64,000 nt of DNA, from NCBI RefSeq assembly GCF_023277925.1, contig NZ_CP063832.1, forward strand, positions 3,718,501 through 3,782,500, given 5' to 3'. A model generated the notes under the pieces. That model was not told the origin of the DNA. It did not search any database and saw nothing but the letters and a program-made list of their open reading frames with translations. This DNA is from Pseudomonas entomophila. GTDB lineage: Bacteria > Pseudomonadota > Gammaproteobacteria > Pseudomonadales > Pseudomonadaceae. Below, piece by piece: positions 8,036 through 17,399 of this stretch. The translations under genes were made by a program, and so were the position numbers. The first letter of the stretch is position 1. Every line of letters begins with the position of its first letter.

Positions 8036-9124
8036 ATGTCCGACCCCCGCCCCGCACTGACCCGTTTCCACCAGCACTTCGCCGAACGCATCGTGCCGCT
8101 GTGGCAGGGCCCTGGCTGGAACGCCGACATGGCCCTGCCCTACGAAGCCCTCGACGCCCAGCACCGGCCACTGCCCGTGCAGCGCTACCGGGCCATGGCT
8201 TGCGCCCGCCAGCTGTATTTGTTCAGCAGCCGCATCGAGCAGCCCGGCGCGGCCGAGCGCGCAGCGGCGCTGTTCCGCTCGCTGCAACGGCACTTCCACG
8301 ACGCCGAGCACGGCGGCTGGTTCTACAGCATCGACGCCGAAGGCAAGCCGCTGGACCGGCGCAAAGACCTCTACACCCACGCCTTCATCGTCTTCGCCTG
8401 CGCCCATTACTGGGGCAAGGTGCGCGAAGGCCTGGTGGAGTCGGCCTTGGACGCAGCGCTGGAAATCGTTGCCGAGCAGTTCGCCCGTGATGATGGCCTG
8501 TACGAGGCCAGCCTCGGCGAAGACTGGTCGGACCTGGGCAGTGGCCCGTTGCAGAACCCGCAGATGCACCTGGCCGAAGCCTTCCTTCAGGTGCTGGCCG
8601 TGCGTGACGACGACAACGTTCACCATGCATTGCTGGACCTGTGCGAGGGGTTGCAGGCGCAGTTCATCGAACCGACCCACGGCTTGATGTTGGAGAAGCC
8701 ACGCGGGGCTGTGGATAACTGGTTCGAGCCGGGCCACCAGTTCGAATGGTTCTACCTGCTGGACACCTCACGGCTGCTGCGCGATACGAACCTGCACGCC
8801 TCCATCACCCGCGCCTTCGACTACGCCGAGCAGTGCGGCGTGAAGGATTCGGCGGTGCTGGCGATGCTGGCTGTGGACGGCAAGGTCCTCGACGCTACCC
8901 AGCGGATCTGGGCCCAGGCCGAGTACTTGCGGGCGCTGCCCTTGCGGCCCCACAGCGAGGCGAAGCTGCTGAAGCAATTGCAGGCACTGGAAGCCCGGTT
9001 CCTGCATGAGGGCGGCTGGCATGAGTGCCGCAATGACATGGGCGAAGTCAGCCGCCACGACATGCCGTCGACCACGCCCTATCACCTGGCGACCTGCCTG
9101 GAAGGCCTGCAGCGCCTGAGCTGA
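8036..9124 (+). CDS. AGE-family (N-acylglucosamine 2-epimerase-like) isomerase
   Basis: A 362-residue protein with the (alpha/alpha)6-barrel signature of the AGE superfamily: H-x-F-x-D-x-E-H-G-G-W-F near residues 85-95, K-D-L-Y-x-H-A-F near 107-113, N-P-Q-M-H-L-x-E-A near 176-184, and W-F-E-P-G-H-Q-F-E-W near 231-240. Members isomerise aldoses/ketoses or epimerise N-acyl-hexosamines in the cytoplasm; the sugar here is not determined. The start at 8036 begins MSDPRPALTRFHQHF, the usual position for the first barrel helix. Confidence 0.85.
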   Translation: MSDPRPALTRFHQHFAERIVPLWQGPGWNADMALPYEALDAQHRPLPVQRYRAMACARQLYLFSSRIEQPGAAERAAALFRSLQRHFHDAEHGGWFYSIDAEGKPLDRRKDLYTHAFIVFACAHYWGKVREGLVESALDAALEIVAEQFARDDGLYEASLGEDWSDLGSGPLQNPQMHLAEAFLQVLAVRDDDNVHHALLDLCEGLQAQFIEPTHGLMLEKPRGAVDNWFEPGHQFEWFYLLDTSRLLRDTNLHASITRAFDYAEQCGVKDSAVLAMLAVDGKVLDATQRIWAQAEYLRALPLRPHSEAKLLKQLQALEARFLHEGGWHECRNDMGEVSRHDMPSTTPYHLATCLEGLQRLS

Positions 9125-9127
9125 CGC

Positions 9128-9214
9128 ATTCGCCGGCAAAACCGGCAGTCCACCGTGCATGACGCATCTTCCGTAGGAGCCGGCTTTGCCGGCGAATGGC
9201 CCGCAAAGCGGGCC
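9128..9214. repeat. REP pair plus adjacent hairpin
   Basis: An imperfect ATTCGCCGGC half is followed by a complete GTAGGAGCCGGC...GCCGGCGAAT copy (9173-9197). Then comes a GC-rich hairpin GGCCCGC-AAA-GCGGGCC (9198-9214). It lies between the convergent ends of the AGE and ydfG genes and probably serves as their shared 3' boundary. Confidence 0.8.
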
Positions 9215-9226
9215 CTGTCACAAAAT

Positions 9227-9994
9227 TCAGCCCTTGGCCGACCGGTCGATCGAGAACCCTGCCCAGTCCTGGCTCACCGGCATCAGCTCAAGGCTGTTGA
9301 TATTGATGTGCGCCGGTTGGTTGAGGATCCAGAAGATGGTCTCGGCGATGTCCTGCGGCTGGATCGGCTCGGCGCCTGCGTAAGTGGCGTCATACTTCGC
9401 CTGGTCCCCACCGAAGCGCACCAGCGAGAACTCGCTTTCGCACAACCCCGGCTCGATGTTGCTCACCCGCACACCCGTGCCGCGCAGGTCGCAGCGCAGG
9501 CTCAGCGAGAACTGGCCGACGAAGGCCTTGGTGCCGCCATATACATTGGCGCCCGGGTACGGGTAGTTGCCCGCCACCGAACCGACGTTGAGGATCGACG
9601 CCCCGCGACCGTGGGCGATCAACCGTGGCAACAGCAGGCGGGTGGTGTACATCAGGCCCTTGATGTTGGTGTCGACCATGGTTTCCCAGTCGTCCAGGCT
9701 GCAGTTCTGCGCAGCATCGACACCCAGCGCCAGGCCCGCGTTGTTGACCAGGCCCTGGAGCTTGTCGAAGCTCGACGGCAGGCTGGCGATGGCCGCCTCC
9801 ATCGCCTGGCGATCCCGCACATCGACCACCAGGCCATGCACCTCGGTCTTGGCCGACAGCTCGGCGCACAGCGCATCCAGGCGCTCCTTGCGACGGCCGG
9901 TCAGCACCAGCTTCCAGCCGGCATCGGCGAAACGGCGGGCGGTAGCCTCACCAAAACCGGAAGTCGCGCCAGTGATGAATACGGTGGACGTCAT
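9227..9994 (-). CDS. ydfG: YdfG-type NADP-dependent short-chain dehydrogenase
   Basis: A 255-residue classical SDR with the NADP-binding motif G-A-T-S-G-F-G near residues 9-15, N-N-A-G at 84-87 and the catalytic Ser139-Tyr152-Lys156. Sequence through the protein (for example N-N-A-G-L-A-L-G and I-E-P-G-L) resembles E. coli YdfG. YdfG oxidises 3-hydroxy acids such as allo-threonine/serine and reduces malonic semialdehyde. AAGGAG precedes the ATG at 9994. No operon partner. Confidence 0.88.
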   Translation of the reverse strand: MTSTVFITGATSGFGEATARRFADAGWKLVLTGRRKERLDALCAELSAKTEVHGLVVDVRDRQAMEAAIASLPSSFDKLQGLVNNAGLALGVDAAQNCSLDDWETMVDTNIKGLMYTTRLLLPRLIAHGRGASILNVGSVAGNYPYPGANVYGGTKAFVGQFSLSLRCDLRGTGVRVSNIEPGLCESEFSLVRFGGDQAKYDATYAGAEPIQPQDIAETIFWILNQPAHININSLELMPVSQDWAGFSIDRSAKG

Positions 9995-10619
9995 GCTCTT
10001 CTCCTTGGGGTGTGATCGGCAGGTTTTGCAGCATGCCCGGCGCAAGCGTTGTCGACAACCGTTTCAGCAGCTGGTCAAAAAGCGTACAACACCGGGAAAG
10101 CCCCGTAATAGATGGCTCCCGCCAGACTATGCGCATCTTATCCACAAGGCTTTCCCCACAGATTGGGGGCAAGTCATCGGGCAAAGGGAACCAAATGGAT
10201 AGAAAATGTCCTGTGGACATCTCCCAATGATGGCGCAACGCTTTCAAGCATGCCGCTTGCAGCGCTCTGTCCAACGTTTCTTCACAGAGTTATCCACAGA
10301 CACTCATACCGCTCTCCTTCCGCCCCGAGTGAGCGGAAAAGTGCAGTGAGGTCATGCATAACCTTGGTTTGATTAAAAAATATACAGCCCCTCGCAAGCC
10401 ATGAAAACAAAGGGCTGGAGCGAGATGCCACCATGTTTTCCACAGGCGGTTCCACACAAACCGTGGAAAGTTTTCAGCTTGTGGAAACAAGGGGTTGCGA
10501 TGGGATTGTGGAGTGCTTCTAGAAAGATATGCGACAAGTTGTCCACATGCGTTCGCCGGCAAGCCGGCTCCTACGAGTATCCCTGTAGGAGCCGGCTTGC
10601 CGGCGAACAGCGTATTCAA
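9995..10619. other. Gene-free region with a cluster of DnaA-box-like motifs
   Basis: The 625 bp between ydfG and livF contains no convincing gene. On the plus strand it carries two perfect TTATCCACA motifs (10138-10146, 10290-10298), TTTTCCACA (10436-10444) and TTGTCCACA (10539-10547). On the minus strand it carries ATGTCCACA (10212-10220) and GTTTCCACA (10480-10488). An AT-rich patch with TTGATTAAAAAATATAC lies near 10368-10385. A REP pair closes the region. Perfect boxes this close suggest DnaA binding away from oriC (inference). Confidence 0.6.
10551..10608. repeat. REP palindrome pair
   Basis: Two inverted copies of the P. putida-type REP (GTTCGCCGGC...CTCCTAC and GTAGGAGCCGGC...GGCGAAC) are separated by about 10 bp. 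The unit lies immediately downstream of the livF stop codon. Confidence 0.9.
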
Positions 10620-11336
10620 TCAGTGCCCGCCCAAGTAGGCGTTACGCACCTCCTCATTCACCAACAACTCCTGCCCCGTCCCGCTCATGCGAATCTGCCC
10701 GTTGACCATCACATACGCCCGGTCCGACAGCTTCAGCGCATGGTTGGCGTTCTGCTCCACCAGGAAGATGGTCATCCCCGTCTGCGCCAGCTCGCGCAGT
10801 GTGGCGAAGATCTGCTTGACCACGATCGGCGCCAACCCCAGCGACGGCTCGTCGAGCAACAGCAGCTTGGGCCGGCTCATCAGCGCCCGGGCAATGGCGA
10901 GCATCTGCTGCTCGCCCCCCGACATGGTCATGGCACGCTGGTTGCGCCTCTCCTTCAGCCGCGGGAACAGCTCGTACATGCGCTGCATGTCCTCGGCCGC
11001 ATGTTGGTCGCCGATGGGGATGGTGCCCATCATCAGGTTCTCCTCGACGGTCATGTCGGGGAACACCCGGCGCCCTTCCGGGGACTGGGCAATGCCGTTG
11101 GAGGCGATGTAGTGCGACGACTTGCGGGTGATGTCGGTGCCGCGATAGACGATATGCCCCGACGCCGCGCGCGGCTGGCCGAAGATCGACATCAGCAGCG
11201 TGGACTTGCCCGCACCGTTGGCGCCGATCAGGCTCACCGTCTCGCCTTCATTGATGTGCATCGAGACTTTCTTCAGGGCCTGGATCGGCCCGTAGAACAC
11301 GTCCAGGTCCTTCAGTTCGAGAATGGGTGCACTCAT
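10620..11336 (-). CDS. livF: Branched-chain amino-acid ABC transporter ATPase LivF
   Basis: This 238-residue ABC ATPase has Walker A G-A-N-G-A-G-K-S-T (near 39-47), signature motif M-S-G-G-E-Q-Q, and Walker B L-L-L-L-D-E-P. It is one of two ATPases powering uptake of leucine, isoleucine and valine (BraG in P. aeruginosa naming). Its ATG overlaps the livG stop by four bases (ATGA), indicating translational coupling. It is the last gene of livKHMGF. Confidence 0.95.
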   Translation of the reverse strand: MSAPILELKDLDVFYGPIQALKKVSMHINEGETVSLIGANGAGKSTLLMSIFGQPRAASGHIVYRGTDITRKSSHYIASNGIAQSPEGRRVFPDMTVEENLMMGTIPIGDQHAAEDMQRMYELFPRLKERRNQRAMTMSGGEQQMLAIARALMSRPKLLLLDEPSLGLAPIVVKQIFATLRELAQTGMTIFLVEQNANHALKLSDRAYVMVNGQIRMSGTGQELLVNEEVRNAYLGGH

Positions 11337-12208
11337 ACCAGCTCCTCTTCGTCGGCACCCAGGTAGGCGGCGATCACCGTCGGGTTGTGGCGGATGTCCT
11401 GCGGTGCACCCTCGGCGATCACGTTGCCGTGGTCGAGCACGACGATGTGGTCGGAGATGCTCATGACCATGCCCATGTCGTGCTCGATCAGCACCACGGT
11501 GATGTCATGCTCGTCGCGCAGTACACGGATCATGCGGCTCAGGGCCTCGGTCTCCTGCGGGTTGAGGCCGGCAGCCGGCTCGTCCAGGCAGATGATCTTC
11601 GGCCGCGTGCACATGGCCCGGGCAATCTCCAGCCGGCGCTGCTGGCCGTACGACAGCTCGCCGGCCAAGCGGTTGGCGCAGTCGACCAGGTCGACCACCT
11701 CCAGCCAGTAGAAGGCGTGGTCCAGCGCATCGCTCTCGGCCTGGCGATAGGCCTTTGTGTTGAGCACCCCGGCCAGCAGGTTGCGGTTGACCCACATGTG
11801 CTGGGCCACCAGCAGGTTCTCCACCACGGACATTTCCCTGAACAGGCGAATGTTCTGGAAGGTCCGCGCCAGCCCGGCGCGGTTGACCAGGTGCGTGCCG
11901 CCGAACATCTTGTAGTACATGCGGTTGGCAAAGCGCGCCGGCGAGACGAAGTCCGTTGGCTGGAAGCGCTCACCCAGCAGCTGAATGACGTTGGTGCTGC
12001 TGCCGCGCACATTCAGCTCGATGCGCCCGCCGCTGGCCTTGTAGAAGCCGGTCAGGCAGTTGAACACGGTGGTCTTGCCCGCACCGTTCGGGCCGATCAG
12101 GGCAAAGATCTGGTTGCGCTTCACTTTCAGGCTGACATCGCTGAGCGCCTTGATCCCACCGAACTGCATCATCAGGTTGTCGACCGACAGAATGATATCG
12201 TCGCTCAT
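11333..12208 (-). CDS. livG: Branched-chain amino-acid ABC transporter ATPase LivG
   Basis: A 291-residue ABC ATPase with G-P-N-G-A-G-K-T-T near residue 38, L-S-Y-G-Q-Q-R-R signature and C-L-D-E-P-A-A-G-L-N Walker B, typical of LivG/BraF. It is slightly longer than livF because of an insert between Walker A and the signature, as in the family. Both ends overlap neighbours by four bases, with livM upstream and livF downstream. Confidence 0.95.
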   Translation of the reverse strand: MSDDIILSVDNLMMQFGGIKALSDVSLKVKRNQIFALIGPNGAGKTTVFNCLTGFYKASGGRIELNVRGSSTNVIQLLGERFQPTDFVSPARFANRMYYKMFGGTHLVNRAGLARTFQNIRLFREMSVVENLLVAQHMWVNRNLLAGVLNTKAYRQAESDALDHAFYWLEVVDLVDCANRLAGELSYGQQRRLEIARAMCTRPKIICLDEPAAGLNPQETEALSRMIRVLRDEHDITVVLIEHDMGMVMSISDHIVVLDHGNVIAEGAPQDIRHNPTVIAAYLGADEEELV

Positions 12209-13506
12209 GGCGCCACTCCTTTACGTGGGACGACACCGGTACGGCTGATGCGGATCAGCCCTCGCGGTCGCCAGATCATCATCAGCACCATCAGCACGCC
12301 GAACAGCAGCACCCTGTACTCGGAGAAGCTGCGCAGCAGCTCCGGCGCCACGGTGAGCACGAAGGCCGCGATCACCACGCCCACGGTCGAGCCCATGCCA
12401 CCTAGCACGACGATGGCCAGGATCAGCGCCGACTCGAAGAAGGTGAACGACGAAGGGTTGACGAAGCCTTGGTAGGAGGCGAAGAACACCCCCGCCAGGC
12501 CGGCGGTGGAGGCACCGAGGGTGAACGCCGAAAGCTTGACCAGCACATGGTTCAGGCCCATGGAGCGGCAGGCGATTTCGTCTTCACGCAGTGCTTCCCA
12601 GGCGCGGCCCACTGGCATGCGGGTCAGCCGGTGCTTGATGTACAGCACCGCCAGCACCACCAGGAACAGCACGGCATAGATGAACACGAACTTGAGGTTG
12701 GCGTTGTATTCGAAGCCGAAGAACTCGTGGATCGGCACCCCGCCATCCTTCGCCCGGCGCCCGAATTCCAGGCCCATGAAGGTCGGCGATGGCACCGGCA
12801 TGCCGTTCGGCCCTCCGGTGAACGACAGCCAGTTGTTCAGCACCAGGCGAATGATTTCGCCGAAACCGAGGGTGACGATGGCCAGGTAGTCACCGTGCAT
12901 TCGCAACACCGGGAAGCCGAGGATGCACCCTGCCAGCGCCGCGGCGATCGCCGCCAGCGGCAGCACGCTCCAGAAACCCAGGCCCAGATACTGGTAGCCC
13001 AGGGCCAGGCCGTAGGCGCCAATGGCGTAGAAGGCCACGTAGCCCAGGTCGAGCAGGCCGGCCAAACCGACCACGATGTTCAAGCCAAGGCCCAGCAACA
13101 CATAGATCAGCCCGAGGATGACCACGGTCAGCAGGTACTTGTTGGCAAACACCGGGAACACGATAGCGATCACGATCAGCGCCGGGATGATGTAGCGCAG
13201 GCGCGACTTATAGTTCGGCGCCAGCACATGCACGCCCGAGCCGCCGCTGTCGAAGCCCTGCAACATGCGCAGGCCGGTGCCGGTCTGCAGGAACAGGCTG
13301 AGCAGGAAACGCCCGACCATCACCCCGCCGACCAGCCAGGCGACACGGGTAGGCTCGGCGTTGAAGCTGTAGCCGTCGAGCACCACACCGACGACCGGGC
13401 CAAACACGATAAGGGCCAGCAGGCCGGCGACGAGGGTCTCCAGCAGGCTGCGTTTGAGGTCGAAACCCTGGGTTTCGGATACAGAGGCAGTTTTGGCAGA
13501 GGACAT
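12205..13506 (-). CDS. livM: Branched-chain amino-acid ABC permease LivM
   Basis: A 433-residue inner-membrane permease. The N-terminus carries about three extra helices before the conserved LivM core (about 115-430), which includes G-L-N-I-V-V-G-L-A-G-L-L-D-L-G and G-D-Y-L-A-I-V-T-L-G-F-G-E-I. The ATG at 13506 has AAGGTG five bases upstream. An overlapping GTG at 13512 could also serve. The gene follows livH, whose stop lies at 13509-13511. Confidence 0.93.
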   Translation of the reverse strand: MSSAKTASVSETQGFDLKRSLLETLVAGLLALIVFGPVVGVVLDGYSFNAEPTRVAWLVGGVMVGRFLLSLFLQTGTGLRMLQGFDSGGSGVHVLAPNYKSRLRYIIPALIVIAIVFPVFANKYLLTVVILGLIYVLLGLGLNIVVGLAGLLDLGYVAFYAIGAYGLALGYQYLGLGFWSVLPLAAIAAALAGCILGFPVLRMHGDYLAIVTLGFGEIIRLVLNNWLSFTGGPNGMPVPSPTFMGLEFGRRAKDGGVPIHEFFGFEYNANLKFVFIYAVLFLVVLAVLYIKHRLTRMPVGRAWEALREDEIACRSMGLNHVLVKLSAFTLGASTAGLAGVFFASYQGFVNPSSFTFFESALILAIVVLGGMGSTVGVVIAAFVLTVAPELLRSFSEYRVLLFGVLMVLMMIWRPRGLIRISRTGVVPRKGVAP

Positions 13507-13508
13507 GT

Positions 13509-14423
13509 TCACACCTTAGCCACGAGCGGGCGACCCAGCAGGCCTTGCGGACGGAAGATAAGGATCATCACCAGCAGCGAGAAGCTGAACACATCCTTGT
13601 AGTCGGAGTTGATCAAGCCGGAGAACAGCGATTCGGAGATGCCCAGGATGATCCCGCCGAGCATCGCGCCTGGCAGCGAGCCAATCCCCCCTAGCACCGC
13701 AGCGGTGAACGCCTTGATGCCGATGATGAAGCCGGCATAGAAGTCGAAGGTGCCGTAGTTCATGGTGATCAGCACGCCGGCCAGCGCCGCCATCACCGCA
13801 CCGATGACGAACACGTAGGAGATCACCCGGTCGGTATTGATCCCCAGGATCGAAGCCATCTTGCGGTCCTGTTGCGTCGCCCGGCACATACGGCCGAGCT
13901 TGGTGTACTTGATCACATAGGTGAGCAGGCCCATGCCGACGAACGCGGCGACCAGGATGAAGATCTTGGTGTAAGTGAGTTGCACGAAACCGCTACCCAC
14001 CTCGACACGCCAGGCGCCTTCGAGCAGGGTCGGGACACCCTGCTGGCGGGCGCCCTGGCTGATCTGTGCGTAGTTCTGCAGGATCAGCGAGATACCAATG
14101 GCGCTGATCAGCGGTGCCAGGCGGGTGGAGTTACGCAGGGGCTTGTAGGCAATACGCTCGATGGTGAAGCCATAGACGCCGGTGACGACGACGGTGAACA
14201 ACAGCGTGCCCAGCATCAGCAGGGGGAAGGACTCGACGCCGAAGTAGGCCAGCAATGCCAGGCTGATCGCCGCGAGGTACGCGGAGATCATGTACACCTC
14301 GCCATGCGCGAAGTTGATCATGCCGATGATGCCATAGACCATTGTGTAGCCGATGGCGATCAGGCCATAGACCGACCCGAGGGTCAGGCCGTTGACCAGT
14401 TGCTGCAGGAAAATACCATCCAT
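13509..14423 (-). CDS. livH: Branched-chain amino-acid ABC permease LivH
   Basis: A 304-residue permease with about eight hydrophobic helices and the LivH motifs L-x-L-G-S-V-Y-G-L-I-A-I-G-Y-T-M-V-Y-G and I-N-F-A-H-G-E. It pairs with LivM to form the membrane channel (BraD in P. aeruginosa). It is separated from the binding-protein gene livK by 157 bp that contain a GC-rich hairpin. Confidence 0.95.
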   Translation of the reverse strand: MDGIFLQQLVNGLTLGSVYGLIAIGYTMVYGIIGMINFAHGEVYMISAYLAAISLALLAYFGVESFPLLMLGTLLFTVVVTGVYGFTIERIAYKPLRNSTRLAPLISAIGISLILQNYAQISQGARQQGVPTLLEGAWRVEVGSGFVQLTYTKIFILVAAFVGMGLLTYVIKYTKLGRMCRATQQDRKMASILGINTDRVISYVFVIGAVMAALAGVLITMNYGTFDFYAGFIIGIKAFTAAVLGGIGSLPGAMLGGIILGISESLFSGLINSDYKDVFSFSLLVMILIFRPQGLLGRPLVAKV

Positions 14424-14543
14424 AACGCAATCTCACCTGATTGAGATTGCACGAGCGCCGACCACGGCAGGCCACGGATGAAGCGGCCCTCGCGGCGCAG
14501 AACTGTGCAGATCTACGGATAAAGACGGGTACCGCGGGGCAGC

Positions 14544-14569
14544 GGCCCGGGCGTTGTGGCGCCCAGGCC
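14544..14569 (-). promoter_or_regulatory. Intercistronic hairpin between livK and livH
   Basis: A GC-rich imperfect stem (GGCCTGGGCG paired with CGCCCGGGCC on the transcribed strand) lies 12 bp after the livK stop and has no following T-run. Such a structure would protect the upstream livK mRNA or partly attenuate read-through, matching the usual excess of binding protein over permease. This is inferred from position. Confidence 0.5.
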
Positions 14570-14580
14570 GGATGCCGTTG

Positions 14581-15717
14581 TTATTTTTGTTTTTCCAGCT
14601 GGTGGTATTTGCCGTCCTTGTCCCACTGGTAGACCACGTAGTCCGATACGGTCAGGTCACCCTTGCTGTCCCACTTCTTCTCGCCCATGACGGTCTTGAC
14701 CGGGTTGGCCTTGAGCCACTTGGCGGCGTCCTCGCCCTTGTTCGACTTGGCGCCGTTGAACGCGGCGGCCAGGGCCTGCACAGAAGCGTAGGCATACAGG
14801 GTGTAGCCTTCAGGCTCGGTGCCGGCCTTGCGGAATTCTTCCACCACCGCCTTGCTGTCGGGCAGCAGGCGCGGGTCGGCGCCGAAGGTCATGTACACGC
14901 CATCCACATACTGCGCACCGCCTGCTGTGGCCACCAACTCGTCGGTGACGATGCCGTCGTCGGACATGAACTTGACGTCCTTCAGGCCCTGCTCGCGCAG
15001 CTGGCGCACCAGGGGGCCGGCTTCCGGGTGCAGGCCGCCGAAGTAGACGACGTCGGCACCGGCGGCGCGAATCTTGGTGACCACGGCGCTGAAGTCCTTC
15101 TCGCCACGGGTCAGGCCCTCGTACAGCACCGGCGTTACGCCACGCTTGGTCAACTGCGCCTTGGTCGCATCGGCAAGGCCCTGGCCGTAGGTGTCCTTGT
15201 CGTGCAGCACCGCCACTTTCTTGCCCTTGAGCACGTCGACGATGTAGTCGCCGGCAACGATGCCCTGCTGGTCGTCGCGGCCGCACATGCGGAACATCGC
15301 GCCCAGACCGCGCTCGGTGACCTGCGGGTTGGTCGAACCTGGGGTGATGGCGATCACGCCGGCTTCGTCGTACACCTCGGAGGCGGGAATGGTGTTGGAG
15401 GAGCAGAAGTGCCCGACCACGCCGATGACCTTGTCCTGGTCGACCAGGCGGTTGGCCACGGCCACGGCCTGCTTGGGCTCGCACGCATCATCGCCCTTGA
15501 CGAGAATGATCTTCTCGCCGTTCACCCCACCGGCGGCGTTGATCTTGTCGGCCGCCGCCTGGGCACCTTTCATGTACTGCTCGCCAAACGCTGCGTTGGC
15601 CCCGGTCATGGGGCCTGCGACGCCAAACTTGACGTCGGCCTGAACATACGAAGAAACACCCAGTGCCGTGGCCACGGCCAGTGCCAGGAAACCTTTCTTG
15701 TAAAACGTCTGCGACAT
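14581..15717 (-). CDS. livK: Periplasmic branched-chain amino-acid-binding protein
   Basis: The 378-residue type I periplasmic binding protein has a signal peptide cleaved after Ala27 (Y-V-Q-A / D-V-K-F-G). Mature features include V-A-G-P-M-T-G and the cysteine pair around G-D-D-A-C-E-P-K and V-V-G-H-F-C-S-S-N-T, as in LivJ/LivK/BraC. It delivers Leu/Ile/Val to LivHMGF. It is first in the operon, with AGGAGC upstream of the ATG. Confidence 0.95.
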   Translation of the reverse strand: MSQTFYKKGFLALAVATALGVSSYVQADVKFGVAGPMTGANAAFGEQYMKGAQAAADKINAAGGVNGEKIILVKGDDACEPKQAVAVANRLVDQDKVIGVVGHFCSSNTIPASEVYDEAGVIAITPGSTNPQVTERGLGAMFRMCGRDDQQGIVAGDYIVDVLKGKKVAVLHDKDTYGQGLADATKAQLTKRGVTPVLYEGLTRGEKDFSAVVTKIRAAGADVVYFGGLHPEAGPLVRQLREQGLKDVKFMSDDGIVTDELVATAGGAQYVDGVYMTFGADPRLLPDSKAVVEEFRKAGTEPEGYTLYAYASVQALAAAFNGAKSNKGEDAAKWLKANPVKTVMGEKKWDSKGDLTVSDYVVYQWDKDGKYHQLEKQK

Positions 15718-16190
15718 GAGGTGGTGCTCCTAGAGTATTTTTTTTGGTTGGCACTACAACTTCTCAGCCCTGTGCTCCGAGCAAGGGCCGTGCCAGTGGT
15801 TTTGTCTTCCGGGAAAACACACGACAGGGTGTGGTGGCAGGCGACCGACGGCCTTTTCTTTATTGAGCGTGCAACCGTCTATGTCGGAGCAAGCGCCACC
15901 GACACGCCTAGACAAGGAGCAACCTGAGAGCGCCATCATTGCAACCCTTGCGAGTGTTAACGTGCAACCGACCTGTAACAGCGGACGTCACCGAAGTGCA
16001 CACCACTGGTGCGAGACTGCTACAGGGGGCACCGTTTAAAGGCTAGCCGGTGCACGGAAAAACACCTGTTTTGGCAGGTTCACCGGCAAGCCGCCAAACC
16101 TGTAGGAGCCGGCTTGCCGGCGAACCAGGCACATCAACGCCGCAAAGGCTGGCACAATAGCCACCATTCGACGCCCTGGAGCCCCACCTG
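15718..16190. other. Intergenic region between divergent livK and pncB
   Basis: These 473 bp hold the livK promoter side, an AT-rich run (TATTTTTTTT near 15735), and, close to pncB, a REP pair (16076-16126). Short open frames exist here but show no ribosome-binding sites or recognisable protein features. I see no RNA gene. Confidence 0.5.
16076..16126. repeat. REP pair (one copy degenerate)
   Basis: A full GTAGGAGCCGGC...GCCGGCGAAC copy at 16102-16125 is preceded by a decayed inverted half (GTTCACCGGCAAGCCG). It lies 65 bp upstream of pncB, unusual because most REPs here sit at 3' ends. Confidence 0.8.
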
Positions 16191-17396
16191 ATGAGCGAGA
16201 GCGCATTCGCCGAGCGCATCGTGCACAACCTGCTCGACACCGACTTCTACAAGCTGACGATGATGCAGGCGGTGCTGCACAACTACCCGGACGCCGACGT
16301 CGAGTGGGAGTTTCGCTGCCGCAACGGTGAAGACCTGCGCCCTTACCTGGGCGAGATCCGCAACCAGCTTGAGCTGCTCAGCGAACTGACCCTGGAAGAC
16401 GAGCAGCTGGCCTTCCTCGAACGCATCAGCTTCCTCAAGCCCGATTTCCTGCGCTTCCTGCGCCTGTTCCGCTTCAACCTGCGTTACGTGCGCGTCGGCA
16501 TCGAGCATGACCAGCTGTTCTTGCGCATCCGTGGCCCCTGGCTGCACGTGATCCTGTTCGAAGTGCCGTTGCTGGCGATCATCAGCGAAGTACGCAACCG
16601 CCATCTGCACCCACGCATGCGCCTCTCTGAAGCGCGCGACCAGCTGCTGCGCAAGTTCGACTGGCTGCGCGCCCATGCCAGCGACGACGAGCTGGCCCAC
16701 CTGCAAGTGGCCGACTTCGGCACCCGGCGGCGCTTCTCCAGCCGTGTCCAGGAGGAAGTGGTGCGCGTGCTGCGCGACGACTTCCCGGCCCGCTTCGTCG
16801 GCACCAGCAACGTCGACCTGGCATGGAAACTGGATATCAAGCCCTTGGGCACCATGGCCCATGAATGGATCATGGCCCACCAGCAGCTTGGCCCACGGCT
16901 GATCGACAGCCAGATCGCCGCGCTCGATTGCTGGGTACGTGAATACCGCGGCCTGCTGGGCATCGCCCTGACCGACTGCATCACCATGGATGCCTTCCTG
17001 AAGGACTTCGACCTGTATTTCGCCAAGCTCTTCGATGGTTTGCGCCACGACTCGGGCGAGCCGGTGGCCTGGGCCGAGAAGGCCATCGCCCACTACCAGA
17101 AGCTGGGCATCGACCCGATGACCAAGACCCTGGTGTTCTCCGATGGCCTCAACCTCACCCGTTCACTGGAAATCTTCCGTGCCCTGCGCGGGCGCATCAA
17201 CGTCAGTTTCGGTATCGGTACCAACCTGACCTGCGACATCCCCGGTGTGGCACCCATGAACATCGTGCTTAAAATGACCGACTGCAACGGCTCACCGGTG
17301 GCGAAGATCTCCGACGAAGCCGCCAAGACCCAGTGCCGCGACGAGAACTTCGTCACTTACCTGCGTCACGTATTCAAAGTCCCCAGCAAGGAGTAA
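16191..17396 (+). CDS. pncB: Nicotinate phosphoribosyltransferase
   Basis: The 401-residue enzyme converts nicotinate, PRPP and ATP to nicotinate mononucleotide in NAD salvage. Visible motifs are [11 protein letters not shown] near 15-25, the histidine phosphorylation region G-T-M-A-H-E near 222, and G-L-R-H-D-S-G-E-P near 284. CTGGAG lies upstream of the ATG. nadE starts four bases after the stop, so the two genes form a salvage operon that completes NAD synthesis. Confidence 0.96.
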   Translation: MSESAFAERIVHNLLDTDFYKLTMMQAVLHNYPDADVEWEFRCRNGEDLRPYLGEIRNQLELLSELTLEDEQLAFLERISFLKPDFLRFLRLFRFNLRYVRVGIEHDQLFLRIRGPWLHVILFEVPLLAIISEVRNRHLHPRMRLSEARDQLLRKFDWLRAHASDDELAHLQVADFGTRRRFSSRVQEEVVRVLRDDFPARFVGTSNVDLAWKLDIKPLGTMAHEWIMAHQQLGPRLIDSQIAALDCWVREYRGLLGIALTDCITMDAFLKDFDLYFAKLFDGLRHDSGEPVAWAEKAIAHYQKLGIDPMTKTLVFSDGLNLTRSLEIFRALRGRINVSFGIGTNLTCDIPGVAPMNIVLKMTDCNGSPVAKISDEAAKTQCRDENFVTYLRHVFKVPSKE

Positions 17397-17399
17397 CCC

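Noticed and set aside
9995..10619. Chromosomal replication origin
   Set aside because: DnaA boxes are present, but dnaA, dnaN, gyrB, rpmH or other oriC neighbours are absent, and dnaB proximity (12 kb) is not informative.
10290..10619. 109-codon frame on the minus strand downstream of ydfG region
   Set aside because: It reads through a REP pair and DnaA-box motifs; the N-terminus is REP sequence (A-G-K-P-A-P-T), a common false gene signature in pseudomonads.
16009..16191. Small frame ending at the pncB start
   Set aside because: It is translated REP sequence without a ribosome site.
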